Origin: an uncultured Rickettsiales bacterium
GTDB lineage: Bacteria; Pseudomonadota; Alphaproteobacteria; Rs-D84
Direction of reading: 5' to 3'
DNA length: 15,735 bases
NCBI GenBank assembly: GCA_900549365.1
Contig: UROD01000015.1
Coordinates: 1 to 15,735, forward strand
Below are positions 7,899 to 13,711 of the stretch, one piece after another. Every line of letters begins with the position of its first letter. The stretch's first letter is position 1. The notes under the pieces were generated by a model, which saw only the letters and a list, made by a program, of their open reading frames with translations, ran no database searches and was not told where the DNA came from. A program made the translations under genes and the position numbers.

Positions 7899-8420
7899 CT
7901 AGAATCGTGCATTTATCAGTGAAAAGTTTTCAATCCCCGCGACGCTGGTTGTGGTGCTGTCTATAAATTTCGCAGATTGTAATTCTGCATCATATAACGC
8001 CGCCAGTGTTCTGAATATCGTTTGGTCACCGGTCAATGGCACACAAAATTCCATTGCTAATTTAGTCGCAACCAATGATGCAAAATATGCTGGATATGCA
8101 TCGGGCGCAACACGGGTCAGACCGATAATCGTTATACGGTCTGGTTGGGCGGTGATACGATTACCAACAATGGCGTTGCCACCAGTATGCGTCACGCGCA
8201 GGCATTCCGGTGGAATCAAAAAATCGCCATCTGCGGTTTTGGTCAATTCAAATTTTTTTGTTGCAAATCGCCACGGATGTACCGCAATCAGCGCATCGGT
8301 TATCGGTTCAAACAATGTACGCGCCAGTTGCGCGGCAGGCATATCGTCCAATAACGACTGAATCGGCTTTTCCCCCAGTTTCAGTAACGCCATTGAACAT
8401 AAATCTATTTTGGTCAGCAT
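7899..8420 (-). CDS. Tail tubular protein A-like head-tail adaptor
   Basis: The 173-residue protein has the compact helical layout of podoviral tail tubular A/gp4-type adaptors: an N-terminal 'CS.AL.KLGEKPI.SL.D', then 'A..L...F......AL..HPWRFA', a beta-rich mid-section beginning DFLIPPECLRV, and a C-terminal segment with YFASLVATKLAMEFCVPLTG followed by AALYDAELQSAKF. Dodecameric adaptors of this kind sit under the portal and bind the tail nozzle. A GGGGGAAT ribosome site lies upstream of the start. A terminator separates it from the preceding small gene, so its expression may need read-through or an internal promoter. Confidence 0.85.
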   Translation of the reverse strand: MLTKIDLCSMALLKLGEKPIQSLLDDMPAAQLARTLFEPITDALIAVHPWRFATKKFELTKTADGDFLIPPECLRVTHTGGNAIVGNRITAQPDRITIIGLTRVAPDAYPAYFASLVATKLAMEFCVPLTGDQTIFRTLAALYDAELQSAKFIDSTTTSVAGIENFSLINARF

Positions 8421-8445
8421 GATGATATTCCCCCTGCTTTATAAA

Positions 8446-8479
8446 TAAAAACGGGGTCGACACACATAATGCCGACCCA
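8446..8479 (-). terminator. Rho-independent terminator after the small post-capsid gene
   Basis: Read on the minus strand, GGGTCG (8478-8473) pairs with CGACCC (8459-8454) around a 13-nt loop, followed by a T run (8451-8447). The stem is six base pairs with an adjacent extra C, so efficiency may be moderate. It lies between the capsid group and the tail group of genes and could set a ratio between the two. Confidence 0.65.
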
Positions 8480-8503
8480 ACATACAATAAAATCTGTATA
8501 TGA

Positions 8504-8734
8504 TTACGCCAATGCAGCGGTTGTAACATTGCCAGACGCAACAGCAACCTTTTTCAACGACGTATTATCAGACGCATTGATAATAACGATGTCGCCAGTA
8601 TTCATCAACGTTTTAACATCGTTGAAATATCCACTGGCCGTGATTGTTGCCATCGTCACATTTTCGGCATAGTGCCACAATGTAAAACCATTTGCATACG
8701 CAATCACTGACAAATTTTTATTCTGAAAAGCCAT
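8504..8734 (-). CDS. Small conserved phage protein downstream of capsid
   Basis: The 76-residue product begins MAFQNKNLSVIAYANGFTLW and has FNDVKTLMNTGDIVIINASD in its second half. Proteins of this kind follow the capsid gene in podoviruses of alphaproteobacteria. Function is not established; a head decoration or structural accessory role is plausible from the position alone. AAGGGA lies upstream of the start. It is 38 bp downstream of the capsid stop and is followed by a terminator, so it probably shares the capsid transcript. Confidence 0.7.
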   Translation of the reverse strand: MAFQNKNLSVIAYANGFTLWHYAENVTMATITASGYFNDVKTLMNTGDIVIINASDNTSLKKVAVASGNVTTAALA

Positions 8735-8772
8735 TTATTTTTCCCTTTGGTTATAATTATGTGGAACTGGGG

Positions 8773-9603
8773 TTATTCGCCGTCGGCGTCTTTGCATTTC
8801 ATACGCACAATACCGTCGCCATCAATCAGAACCGCCCCTTGGGACATACTGTTGCTGATAAAGTGCGCGGCGCGTTCACCATGCCATGAAATGTCGGTCT
8901 TGACCTCTTGGCCACAGGCGTGTCCAATGCTGGTTGCGTGATATATAAAGCAATCGCGTTTTGTTGTTGCCGTCAATGGCAATGCGTTATACAACACCCA
9001 TGTAATACCCAACCATTTTTTGGACGCACCACTCGATATCAGTGGCAGGTCATTGCCCACATAGTCCGCCGACACAAATTCAGTAATGCCCAGCAATTCT
9101 TTCCACTGGTGCACGCCAACAACCGCGAAACGACGACCGTCGTCGGGAATATCTTTCTTGTTTAATTCTTCGACCGCGGACAATATTAAATCTTTGGACA
9201 GGCCAGCCGAATAATCACCAACTGATGCAGTTGCGCCCGACATTGCGTTCACAATCAATTCATCGGTCTTGCGCCCCAATGCATATGCACCGGCACTGGC
9301 CACAACACGACGTTCATCAATATTGGTTTTCAGTTCGTCCAATGCGTCGACCCAATCGCCGGCATAGTAATCCTGTAATACACATTCGACAGGTTCGTGA
9401 TTCAGATTCATAACTGGCACAATACCATGACGTGATTTTGTTGCGGCCGTGCCACGACCAACCTTTTGAAATGTTGTTGATGCGCCGATAACACCAGATT
9501 TGCTGCGCACCGTGCCACGCAACTTGGTGCCCATTTGCTGGTACGCCAAATGAACGTCGGCTTCGAATTGTTTGATAAAAACATTATCGATTGAAACAGA
9601 CAT
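8773..9603 (-). CDS. Major capsid protein
   Basis: The 276-residue protein forms the phage head shell. It begins MSVSIDNVFIKQFEADVHLA, with YQQMGTKLRGTVR next, then a 'VIGASTTFQKVG.G.A..KSRHG..PVMN' segment, DYYAGDWVDALDELKTNIDE and AGAYALGRKTDELI. This set of motifs is characteristic of one capsid family of short-tailed phages infecting rhizobia and relatives. It is somewhat shorter than the T7 capsid protein (345 residues) but has an intact-looking N-arm, backbone and C-terminal region (SMSQGAVLIDGDGIVRMKCK). The ribosome site is AAGGA 7 bp upstream. Three terminator-like hairpins stand between it and the upstream H1-like gene, so a separate promoter or read-through control is likely. Confidence 0.88.
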   Translation of the reverse strand: MSVSIDNVFIKQFEADVHLAYQQMGTKLRGTVRSKSGVIGASTTFQKVGRGTAATKSRHGIVPVMNLNHEPVECVLQDYYAGDWVDALDELKTNIDERRVVASAGAYALGRKTDELIVNAMSGATASVGDYSAGLSKDLILSAVEELNKKDIPDDGRRFAVVGVHQWKELLGITEFVSADYVGNDLPLISSGASKKWLGITWVLYNALPLTATTKRDCFIYHATSIGHACGQEVKTDISWHGERAAHFISNSMSQGAVLIDGDGIVRMKCKDADGE

Positions 9604-9626
9604 AAAAAATCCTTTTTGATTAAAAT

Positions 9627-9653
9627 AAAAAAAAAGACGTAATGAATTACGTC
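9627..9653 (-). terminator. Terminator-like hairpin immediately before capsid gene
   Basis: On the minus strand GACGTAA (9653-9647) pairs perfectly with TTACGTC (9642-9636), with a 4-nt loop, and nine T residues follow (9635-9627). It stands 24 bp before the capsid start codon, so it may act on transcription coming from the scaffold side. Confidence 0.7.
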
Positions 9654-9743
9654 CACCAAATACGAATCAAGCGGTTATGCGATTGTGTCGCGCCGCGTGA
9701 TGCGAACAAACTGGGTTCTGGCGTTATACCAGAATTATCCGAT

Positions 9744-9786
9744 AAAAATTTTCAGTCGCACCAATAACGATACGACTGAAATTTTT
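9744..9786. terminator. Bidirectional terminator-like hairpin
   Basis: TTTCAGTCG (9750-9758) pairs with CGACTGAAA (9773-9781), with A and T runs on both outer flanks (9744-9748 and 9782-9786). The symmetry means either strand could terminate here. The loop of 14 nt is fairly long. Confidence 0.6.
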
Positions 9787-9795
9787 CATACAATT

Positions 9796-9818
9796 AAAAA
9801 CCCCACCAAACGGTGGGG
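9796..9818 (-). terminator. Terminator of the H1-like gene
   Basis: CCCCACC (9801-9807) and GGTGGGG (9812-9818) form a perfect 7-bp GC-rich stem with a 4-nt loop. On the minus strand it is followed by TTTTT (9800-9796). It lies 8 bp beyond the stop codon of the H1-like gene. Confidence 0.8.
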
Positions 9819-9825
9819 AAATTTA

Positions 9826-10158
9826 TTATTTTTTCTTTGCAGGTGCTTTTTTAGCAACCGGCTTTTTCACAGCAACTTTTTTTGCTGGGGCTTTTTTAGC
9901 AACCGGTTTTTTTGCAACTGGCTTTTTCGCTGCTGGTTTCTTAGCAACTACTTTCTTTGCAACTGGTTTTTTCGCTGCTGGTTTTTTAGCAACTACTTTT
10001 TTTGCAGCTGGTTTTGCAGCTGGCTTTTTTGCAACTACTTTTTTTGCAGCTGGTTTTGCAGCTGGCTTTTTCGCTGCTGGTTTTTTAACAGCAACTTTTT
10101 TCGCCGCTGGTTTCGCAGCAACTTTCTTTGCCGCTGGTTTCAAGAATGTGAATGCCAT
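9826..10158 (-). CDS. Histone H1-like Lys/Ala/Pro-rich repeat protein
   Basis: The 110-residue product begins MAFTFLKPAAKK and is otherwise almost entirely tandem variants of PAAKK, PVAKK and VVAKK, with no acidic residues. It resembles the basic tails of eukaryotic histone H1 and bacterial AlgP/Hc1-type proteins, which neutralise and compact DNA. The start is set by AAGGAG 8 bp upstream and by the loss of the Lys/Ala pattern before it. The gene sits between scaffold and capsid genes, an unusual place, and has a terminator directly after it, so it can be expressed as a unit. It could be a packaged DNA-condensing protein or a nucleoid protein acquired by the phage. The repeat DNA (Thr/Phe-like antisense reading) is low complexity and easily mis-assembled or length-variable. 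Confidence 0.8.
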   Translation of the reverse strand: MAFTFLKPAAKKVAAKPAAKKVAVKKPAAKKPAAKPAAKKVVAKKPAAKPAAKKVVAKKPAAKKPVAKKVVAKKPAAKKPVAKKPVAKKAPAKKVAVKKPVAKKAPAKKK

Positions 10159-10264
10159 TCTTCTCTCCTTTATATTTTTTTTGGATAGAACAAATTTTTT
10201 TGTTCTTACTTTATATTTTATATGAAACAAAAATATTAGTAAAGAAGAAAGTGAATTTTTTTTA

Positions 10265-10927
10265 TTATGAATACAATTTTTTGAAACCGTTTTCTATTTT
10301 ACGAACATATTCCGCATCATGATCACGCCAATATTTTGGATCGCGCATCATGCGTCGCAAATCAGAATCAGATAAATTTTTATTGTTATCGTTTGCAATT
10401 TCTACATTCGGTTCAACAGATTGCATCATTCTGTATATGCCTTGGATTCCCTGGGGTGTAGAGCACAGTTCATCAAATGCATCGGCGGGTAAAAATCGCG
10501 TACCGAAATCATTTATTTGTTTTATTGCATCGTGCATTTTGTCCGCACCACCAAAAAAATTTTGCAATTCTGCAAATGCATTTTCTGTTTTTTGTGCAAC
10601 AAATAAATCTGATAACACAGGTGATAAAAATTCATCTGCAATATGATAAATTTGTTCAACCTGTGATGATGTCAATCCAATTTCCAGAAATTTTTTCTGC
10701 AAATCGTTATCACCAAACAAATCATTTGTTGGATATTCATCGGCCGATGCGGGCACACCAATTGCACGATTGAATCGTGCGCGCGCGGCGTCATCGCTGT
10801 CTGCGGTTGGCACAGATACCATCGTTCCAATTTTGCGTTCCAATTCAGTGTATGATTTTATCAGCGCGTCCGCGTTCAATGTTCCATCTGTGTTTTGAAA
10901 TTTTTCAGGAATTTTTTCCATTATCAT
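10265..10927 (-). CDS. Capsid scaffold (assembly) protein
   Basis: The 220-residue protein has the usual podoviral scaffold layout. An N-terminal PEKFQNTDGTLNADALIKSY segment is followed by 'ELERKIG', then a Pro-rich 'IGVPASADEYP' motif, a helical middle with a 'LTSSQVEQIYHIADEF' stretch, and a basic C-terminal helix LRRMMRDPKYWRDHDAEYVR followed by KIENGFKKLY, typical of the capsid-binding end. It is expected to line the inside of the procapsid and to leave or be removed on DNA packaging. The start ATG overlaps the stop of the small membrane gene (ATGA overlap), so translation is coupled. It is the last gene before the H1-like gene. Confidence 0.8.
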   Translation of the reverse strand: MIMEKIPEKFQNTDGTLNADALIKSYTELERKIGTMVSVPTADSDDAARARFNRAIGVPASADEYPTNDLFGDNDLQKKFLEIGLTSSQVEQIYHIADEFLSPVLSDLFVAQKTENAFAELQNFFGGADKMHDAIKQINDFGTRFLPADAFDELCSTPQGIQGIYRMMQSVEPNVEIANDNNKNLSDSDLRRMMRDPKYWRDHDAEYVRKIENGFKKLYS

Positions 10928-11127
10928 TTTCCTTTGTTTGTGTTTGATTGTCTGTGCATAAAATAAATTCCACCAAGTGTAAATATTGTTTGCAGTAATA
11001 TGAATATATCACTGTCGCCAACCAAGTACGCGGCAACGGCCGACAGTATGCCAACGCCCGACATAATTTGCGTGCGACGGTCTGATAAAAAACCACCATG
11101 AATTATACGTTGCATTTTTATCACCAT
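10924..11127 (-). CDS. Small membrane protein, holin candidate
   Basis: The 67-residue product begins MVIKMQRIIHGG and has two hydrophobic segments at about residues 22-36 and 41-57, then a short basic and polar tail. A small protein with two membrane segments directly after a cell-wall hydrolase gene and before a scaffold gene fits a holin that lets the hydrolase out of the cytoplasm. That role comes from size and position, and no holin family signature was recognised. Its start could also be the ATG ending at 11115. The stop overlaps the scaffold start. Confidence 0.55.
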   Translation of the reverse strand: MVIKMQRIIHGGFLSDRRTQIMSGVGILSAVAAYLVGDSDIFILLQTIFTLGGIYFMHRQSNTNKGK

Positions 11128-11133
11128 ATACCG

Positions 11134-11523
11134 TTACAAATAAAACAACATACCGTCAATATCAGCAATATAACCACGTGCCGTTGCCCAATCCGGCATT
11201 TGATTTACTGTATGAAAGCGAACTGCGCCATGCGTTATATCTGACAAATTACCACGTAACATTCTTTGCGCGGTGCGCAGGCACATTTGAAACGCGCGCC
11301 CTGTTGTATCAATTTCTGTGTTCGCGTTATGCGTGAATAAATCAGCATCATCTACAACAGATGCTGGCGCGATACCACGGACGCGCGCAATATTTGAAAT
11401 CATTGATGTGAATGCTTCGACCAATGGCAATGATTTGCCAGATGTTTCGGCATAAACCGTGCGTGCGATTTTATATGCATCACGCGTCATATTTGCACAA
11501 TTCGTTATCAGTTCCAGTTCCAT
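11134..11523 (-). CDS. SleB-like cell wall hydrolase (phage endolysin)
   Basis: The 129-residue product begins MELELITNCANMTRDAYKIA and has the SleB/CwlJ hydrolase_2 pattern: 'ARTVYAETSGKSLPLVEAFTSMISNIARVRG' (catalytic Glu is in YAETSG), then the closing 'GAVRFHTVNQMPDWATARGYIADIDGMLFY', where the GA..FH motif and final 'H/D..FY' are seen. Enzymes of this group cut peptidoglycan, so this is probably the endolysin. The start is chosen because the longer frame upstream covers the two terminators and the late promoter. GGGGG lies about 8 bp before the ATG. No signal sequence is present. It is the first gene of the late operon and overlaps nothing; the holin candidate follows 6 bp after. Confidence 0.75.
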   Translation of the reverse strand: MELELITNCANMTRDAYKIARTVYAETSGKSLPLVEAFTSMISNIARVRGIAPASVVDDADLFTHNANTEIDTTGRAFQMCLRTAQRMLRGNLSDITHGAVRFHTVNQMPDWATARGYIADIDGMLFYL

Positions 11524-11547
11524 ACGTGGCCCCCGTGTTTTTGATAT

Positions 11548-11578
11548 AAAAAAAGACCGCGATGGAAAAATCGCGGTC
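11548..11578 (-). terminator. Rho-independent terminator, second of a tandem pair before the lysis gene
   Basis: GACCGCGAT (11555-11563) and ATCGCGGTC (11570-11578) form a perfect 9-bp stem with a 6-nt loop, and on the minus strand seven T residues follow (11554-11548). It lies between the late promoter and the hydrolase gene. The plus strand lacks a matching T run. Confidence 0.85.
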
Positions 11579-11590
11579 AAAAATTGCAAT

Positions 11591-11612
11591 AAAAAAATCC
11601 GCATGACGCGGA
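11591..11612 (-). terminator. Rho-independent terminator, first of a tandem pair
   Basis: TCCGC (11598-11602) pairs with GCGGA (11608-11612) around a 5-nt loop, followed on the minus strand by seven T residues (11597-11591). It begins about 20 nt after the inferred transcription start of the late promoter. Confidence 0.7.
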
Positions 11613-11638
11613 CATAATCTTGCTTGTTGATGTCTGTT

Positions 11639-11667
11639 ATAATATCATAAATCGACAAAAAAGTCAA
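11639..11667 (-). promoter_or_regulatory. Putative phage late promoter
   Basis: Read on the minus strand, TTGACT (11667-11662) and TATTAT (11644-11639) are separated by exactly 17 bp, a near-consensus sigma70 promoter. It lies 45 bp beyond the birA stop and faces the phage lysis and structural genes. Transcription would begin at about 11632 and meet two terminator hairpins before the first gene. Confidence 0.65.
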
Positions 11668-11711
11668 GTATGTATTTTTATCACACGCGCAATCGCGCGG
11701 AAATCCGGCAT

Positions 11712-12395
11712 TTATTTCATACTGATTTCGTCGCCATATGCCAACATATATTCAGAACCACGGCGCAATACCAGCGCACCATTTTCGTTTATTTCAATCA
11801 ATTCGACATCTTGACCACGATACTTTACAATTTTGCGCAGTGCAATTGCCAATTCCATCCAGCGGGCGCGCACGATTGCGAAATCTGTTTTCATCCATTT
11901 ATCCAGATTCCGCATCAGGCGATTCAGTAATTCCGCCTTGGGCACATCGGCATAATTTTCCAGTTTTGTCGTTATGTTTTCGGCAACTGTTGGATTAGAT
12001 TTGATATTGATTCCAATACCCACAATCACAAACGCGCCGGCATATTCAATCAATACACCACATACCTTTTTCCCATCAATCAAAATATCATTCGGCCATT
12101 TTATTGTGGGTATGACACCAAATGACAGAATCGTTTCTGCAATTGCGACCGCCACCATATACGACAGGCGCGAATCGCGTTCGGGCGCACTGAAAATAAA
12201 ACTGGCATAAAAATTTCCATGATGCGACACCCACGTACGACGATACCGACCACGACCGGCAGATTGTGCCTCTGCCATGACGATGGTGTGATCACGTGCC
12301 GTACCCGACGCCACCATATCCAACGCATATGTCTGGGTACTGGGTATTTTATCAAAAGAAATCAGTTTATATCCTGCCAATTTTGTACACCCCAT
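11712..12395 (-). CDS. birA: Biotin--[acetyl-CoA-carboxylase] ligase BirA, catalytic form
   Basis: The enzyme activates biotin with ATP and attaches it to the biotin carboxyl carrier protein of acetyl-CoA carboxylase. The 227-residue product has GRGRYRRTW at 47-55 (biotinyl-AMP loop), KWPNDI at 99-104, KVCGVLIE at 110-117 and GIGIN at 126-130, all conserved. It lacks the N-terminal winged-helix DNA-binding domain of E. coli BirA, so it is a monofunctional ligase and would not repress biotin genes. The start overlaps the previous gene by 29 bp; a TTG ending at 12380 is an alternative. It lies downstream of a winged-helix gene and immediately upstream of the phage late promoter, and appears to be host DNA. 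Confidence 0.92.
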   Translation of the reverse strand: MGCTKLAGYKLISFDKIPSTQTYALDMVASGTARDHTIVMAEAQSAGRGRYRRTWVSHHGNFYASFIFSAPERDSRLSYMVAVAIAETILSFGVIPTIKWPNDILIDGKKVCGVLIEYAGAFVIVGIGINIKSNPTVAENITTKLENYADVPKAELLNRLMRNLDKWMKTDFAIVRARWMELAIALRKIVKYRGQDVELIEINENGALVLRRGSEYMLAYGDEISMK

Positions 12396-12786
12396 TGTGA
12401 TTTTGAATCAGTTCCCGTCCAAATGTCCGGCGCAGTTGATATATCGCCGTATCAACCGTATGTGTTGCAGCGTTTGGCGAATACCCCAACGCAACCTTTA
12501 ACTGCGCCGCGGTCATGCCACCTGTTTGAGCCAACAAAACGACAATCTGGCGTTGCAGACGTGGTAACGCCACATCACGGCCAAATACATTATGAATAAT
12601 ATTTGAATTGTCCATGGCCGCCAATATCACCGCCTTTAATTCCATGGCAGTGGCACGTGGCGGAATAACCAGTACATCAAAATCCACCGCGGTCACATCG
12701 GGCGAATCCAGCACCGTCGCATTCAAATCAGACAATATGCGACGCCACACGGTATCTGCGGAATATATTCTGATGCCACTTAACAT
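12367..12786 (-). CDS. OmpR-type winged-helix protein with degenerate receiver-like N-terminus
   Basis: The 139-residue product has a C-terminal winged helix (LPRLQRQIVVLLAQTGGMTA, then THTVDTAIYQLRRTFG...GVYKIGRI) of the kind found in OmpR/PhoB response regulators. The N-terminal 70 residues read like a shortened receiver (VDFDVLVIPP) but I see no phospho-acceptor Asp surroundings. An ATG ending at 12822 is also possible. A start at 12861 is unlikely because it lies upstream of a terminator hairpin. The reading frame overlaps birA by 29 bp, so the two are co-expressed. Confidence 0.6.
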   Translation of the reverse strand: MLSGIRIYSADTVWRRILSDLNATVLDSPDVTAVDFDVLVIPPRATAMELKAVILAAMDNSNIIHNVFGRDVALPRLQRQIVVLLAQTGGMTAAQLKVALGYSPNAATHTVDTAIYQLRRTFGRELIQNHNGVYKIGRI

Positions 12787-12822
12787 ACAACCAGCATAAA
12801 CGAAGCATTCACGATTGTCCAT

Positions 12823-12852
12823 AAAAAATACCGCGCAGCACCCCATGCGCGG
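12823..12852 (-). terminator. Rho-independent terminator of the upstream repressor-like gene
   Basis: On the minus strand CCGCGC (12852-12847) pairs with GCGCGG (12836-12831), followed by TATTTTTT (12830-12823). It stops transcription from the HTH gene 12872-13117 before the winged-helix/birA pair. Confidence 0.75.
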
Positions 12853-12871
12853 CATTATCAAATTTATGTGA

Positions 12872-13117
12872 TTATTCGCGCGAACGTGCGGGCGGGTCTA
12901 TAAACTTGGTAAAATCGGCGATATTTGCCCCCGTTGACGACAATATTTTTGAAATACTGTTGGTTGACGGCCAGCGTGGCTGTCCTTCGCGGGACCAGCG
13001 TTTGCTGCGGTTAAACGTGGTCGGGTCCAGCCCACTGCATCGGGCTAATCCGGAACAAGACATACCGTGTTCATCGGCAAAACGTTCTATTGCGCGCCAT
13101 ACATCTTCGTGTGTCAT
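12872..13117 (-). CDS. Small HTH repressor-like protein lacking the peptidase domain
   Basis: The 81-residue protein starts MTHEDVWRAIERFADEHGMS and continues CSGLARCSGLDPTTFNRSKR, then PRWPSTNSISKILSSTGA. The motif is well conserved in larger alphaproteobacterial S24-type repressors, where a LexA-like peptidase domain follows. Here it ends after the DNA-binding part (FIDPPARSRE), leaving no peptidase domain. Either a truncated regulator or a naturally short form is possible. The ATG at 13117 has AGGAGA 5 bp upstream, so a longer reading is not needed. Confidence 0.8.
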   Translation of the reverse strand: MTHEDVWRAIERFADEHGMSCSGLARCSGLDPTTFNRSKRWSREGQPRWPSTNSISKILSSTGANIADFTKFIDPPARSRE

Positions 13118-13290
13118 ATCATTCTCCTGTGGTTTTGTGCCAATTTGTTGAACCTGTACAGTGATTTTATGCCCAGCACCCCGCAACCGCAACAAGTGCC
13201 ATTTCCTAGGAATATCAACAATTTAGGCAAAAAATCCCGCCACCAGACACACGAAAAAAAATTGTCTAAAAAAAAATTTGACAATTATTC

Positions 13291-13319
13291 TTGACAAATA
13301 ACAAATATTGTATTACATT
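13291..13319 (+). promoter_or_regulatory. Promoter of the anti-SD small RNA
   Basis: TTGACA at 13291-13296 is followed after 17 bp by TACATT (13314-13319). A second perfect TTGACA lies at 13278-13283, and an AATTGTC (13260-13266)/GACAATT (13280-13286) inverted repeat overlaps this region, which could be an operator. This would give a start at about 13326. Confidence 0.6.
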
Positions 13320-13325
13320 TCGATT

Positions 13326-13507
13326 CGTCAAAGGGGGAAACCCCAGCGACACGGGGTTCAGGGATTCAGACTCCCTCCTACATTCTCTCTCCTCTGGACT
13401 CTGGGCCCCAACCCTTTTTACAGTTTAGAATGCCCATTTCTTTTTCTCCTTTCCTTCCTTTCAGGGCATTCGGAAACACCGCTGGGCAACACCGGCGGCG
13501 TTTTTTT
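13326..13507 (+). ncRNA. Candidate small RNA with two pyrimidine-rich (anti-SD-like) hairpin loops
   Basis: This 182-nt stretch has its own promoter and intrinsic terminator, and no convincing gene. Hairpin 1: GGGGTTCAG (13353-13361) pairs with CTGGGCCCC (13401-13409) with two G-U pairs, and TTCAGA (13365-13370) pairs with TCTGGA (13393-13398). The 22-nt loop (13371-13392) begins CTCCCTCCT. AAAGGG (13330-13335) can add an outer stem with CCCTTT (13412-13417). Hairpin 2: GAATGCCC (13428-13435) pairs perfectly with GGGCATTC (13464-13471), with a 28-nt loop, mostly C and T, that includes CTCCTTTCC. Both loops are complementary to Shine-Dalgarno sequences of the AAGGAG type, as in the alphaproteobacterial cuckoo-type (CcsR) and alpha-r14 RNAs. 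That it is such an RNA is an inference; no family was matched by sequence. Confidence 0.6.
13479..13507 (+). terminator. Terminator of the small RNA
   Basis: CCGCTGG (13479-13485) pairs with CCGGCGG (13492-13498) with one G-U pair and a 6-nt loop, followed closely by seven T residues (13501-13507). Confidence 0.85.
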
Positions 13508-13508
13508 G

Positions 13509-13537
13509 TTGTGTTTACAGTACAAAAACCATATAAT
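13509..13537 (+). promoter_or_regulatory. Promoter of the XRE-gene leader RNA
   Basis: A perfect TATAAT at 13532-13537 has a weak -35 match, TTGTGT at 13509-13514, 17 bp upstream, directly after the T run of the preceding RNA. Transcription would start near 13544. Confidence 0.6.
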
Positions 13538-13543
13538 GTTTGT

Positions 13544-13711
13544 GCAATGGCGTGTTGCCGTTGCGGGGTGTAAGAACTCCGACTACCGCGTCCACGATGA
13601 CGTAAAACTCCAACCACGGGTTGGAGGGTGATGATATACATAAATAAATCACACTATATCGGTAGAATAGTTCTTAACCTCCAACCACCTGAATTTTTCT
13701 GGTGGTTTTTT
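13544..13711 (+). promoter_or_regulatory. Structured leader RNA with terminator/antiterminator choice, upstream of XRE gene
   Basis: About 168 nt of leader form a closed architecture visible from complementarity. P1: TAAGAACT (13571-13578) with AGTTCTTA (13669-13676). P2: CTACCG (13583-13588) with CGGTAG (13660-13665). Inside are P3, CGTC (13589-13592) with GACG (13599-13602), P4, CTCCAACC (13608-13615) with GGTTGGAG (13619-13626), and P5, GTGAT (13628-13632) with ATCAC (13648-13652). The 3' end carries an intrinsic terminator. GGTTGGAGG (13619-13627) can also pair with CCTCCAACC (13678-13686), a perfect 9-bp helix that would destroy P4 and the left arm of the terminator. That is the logic of a riboswitch or other attenuator. 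No known riboswitch consensus was recognised. It could equally be a trans-acting RNA. Confidence 0.6.
13683..13711 (+). terminator. Terminator in the leader of the XRE gene
   Basis: AACCACC (13683-13689) pairs with GGTGGTT (13701-13707), loop 11 nt, with TTTTTT at 13706-13711. It lies 32 bp before the start codon of the XRE gene. Confidence 0.8.

Larger units (their letters stand above)
1..11667 (-). mobile_element. Podovirus-type prophage, left end outside window, interrupted by a dnaB segment
   Basis: A continuous run of minus-strand genes carries a full short-tailed-phage morphogenesis set: hydrolase, holin candidate, scaffold, capsid, tail tubular A-like and B-like proteins, T7-type fibre anchor, terminase and portal. 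The order scaffold-capsid-tubular A-tubular B-fibre-terminase follows the T7-like plan, except that the portal comes after the terminase. The right limit is set by the late promoter lying just beyond birA. The left limit is outside the window. No integrase, attachment site, replication gene or repressor that clearly belongs to it was seen, so how it integrated is unknown. The stretch 1267-4645 inside it is host-like and is listed separately. With its terminase broken the prophage is probably defective. Confidence 0.88.

Noticed and set aside
9655..9743. A minus-strand open frame ending in NRLIRIWWT just upstream of the capsid terminator
   Set aside because: It has no ATG or ribosome site, is short, and lies between hairpins. 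It may be chance or a gene remnant.
9826..10140. Repeated units resembling a CRISPR array
   Set aside because: The repeats are codon-level variants of PAAKK in one open frame, with no spacers of constant length between identical repeats.
11640..11720. A tRNA or attachment site at the prophage right boundary
   Set aside because: No tRNA-like sequence is there, and the other boundary is outside the window, so no repeat pair can be tested.
13326..13507. 6S RNA, SRP RNA or tmRNA
   Set aside because: No long rod with a central bubble, no GGAAG-type SRP loop and no tRNA-like end with CCA could be found.
13655..13690. tRNA-like string GGTAGAATAG near the leader RNA
   Set aside because: No acceptor stem, anticodon arm or T loop surrounds it. 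The bases are accounted for by P1 and P2.
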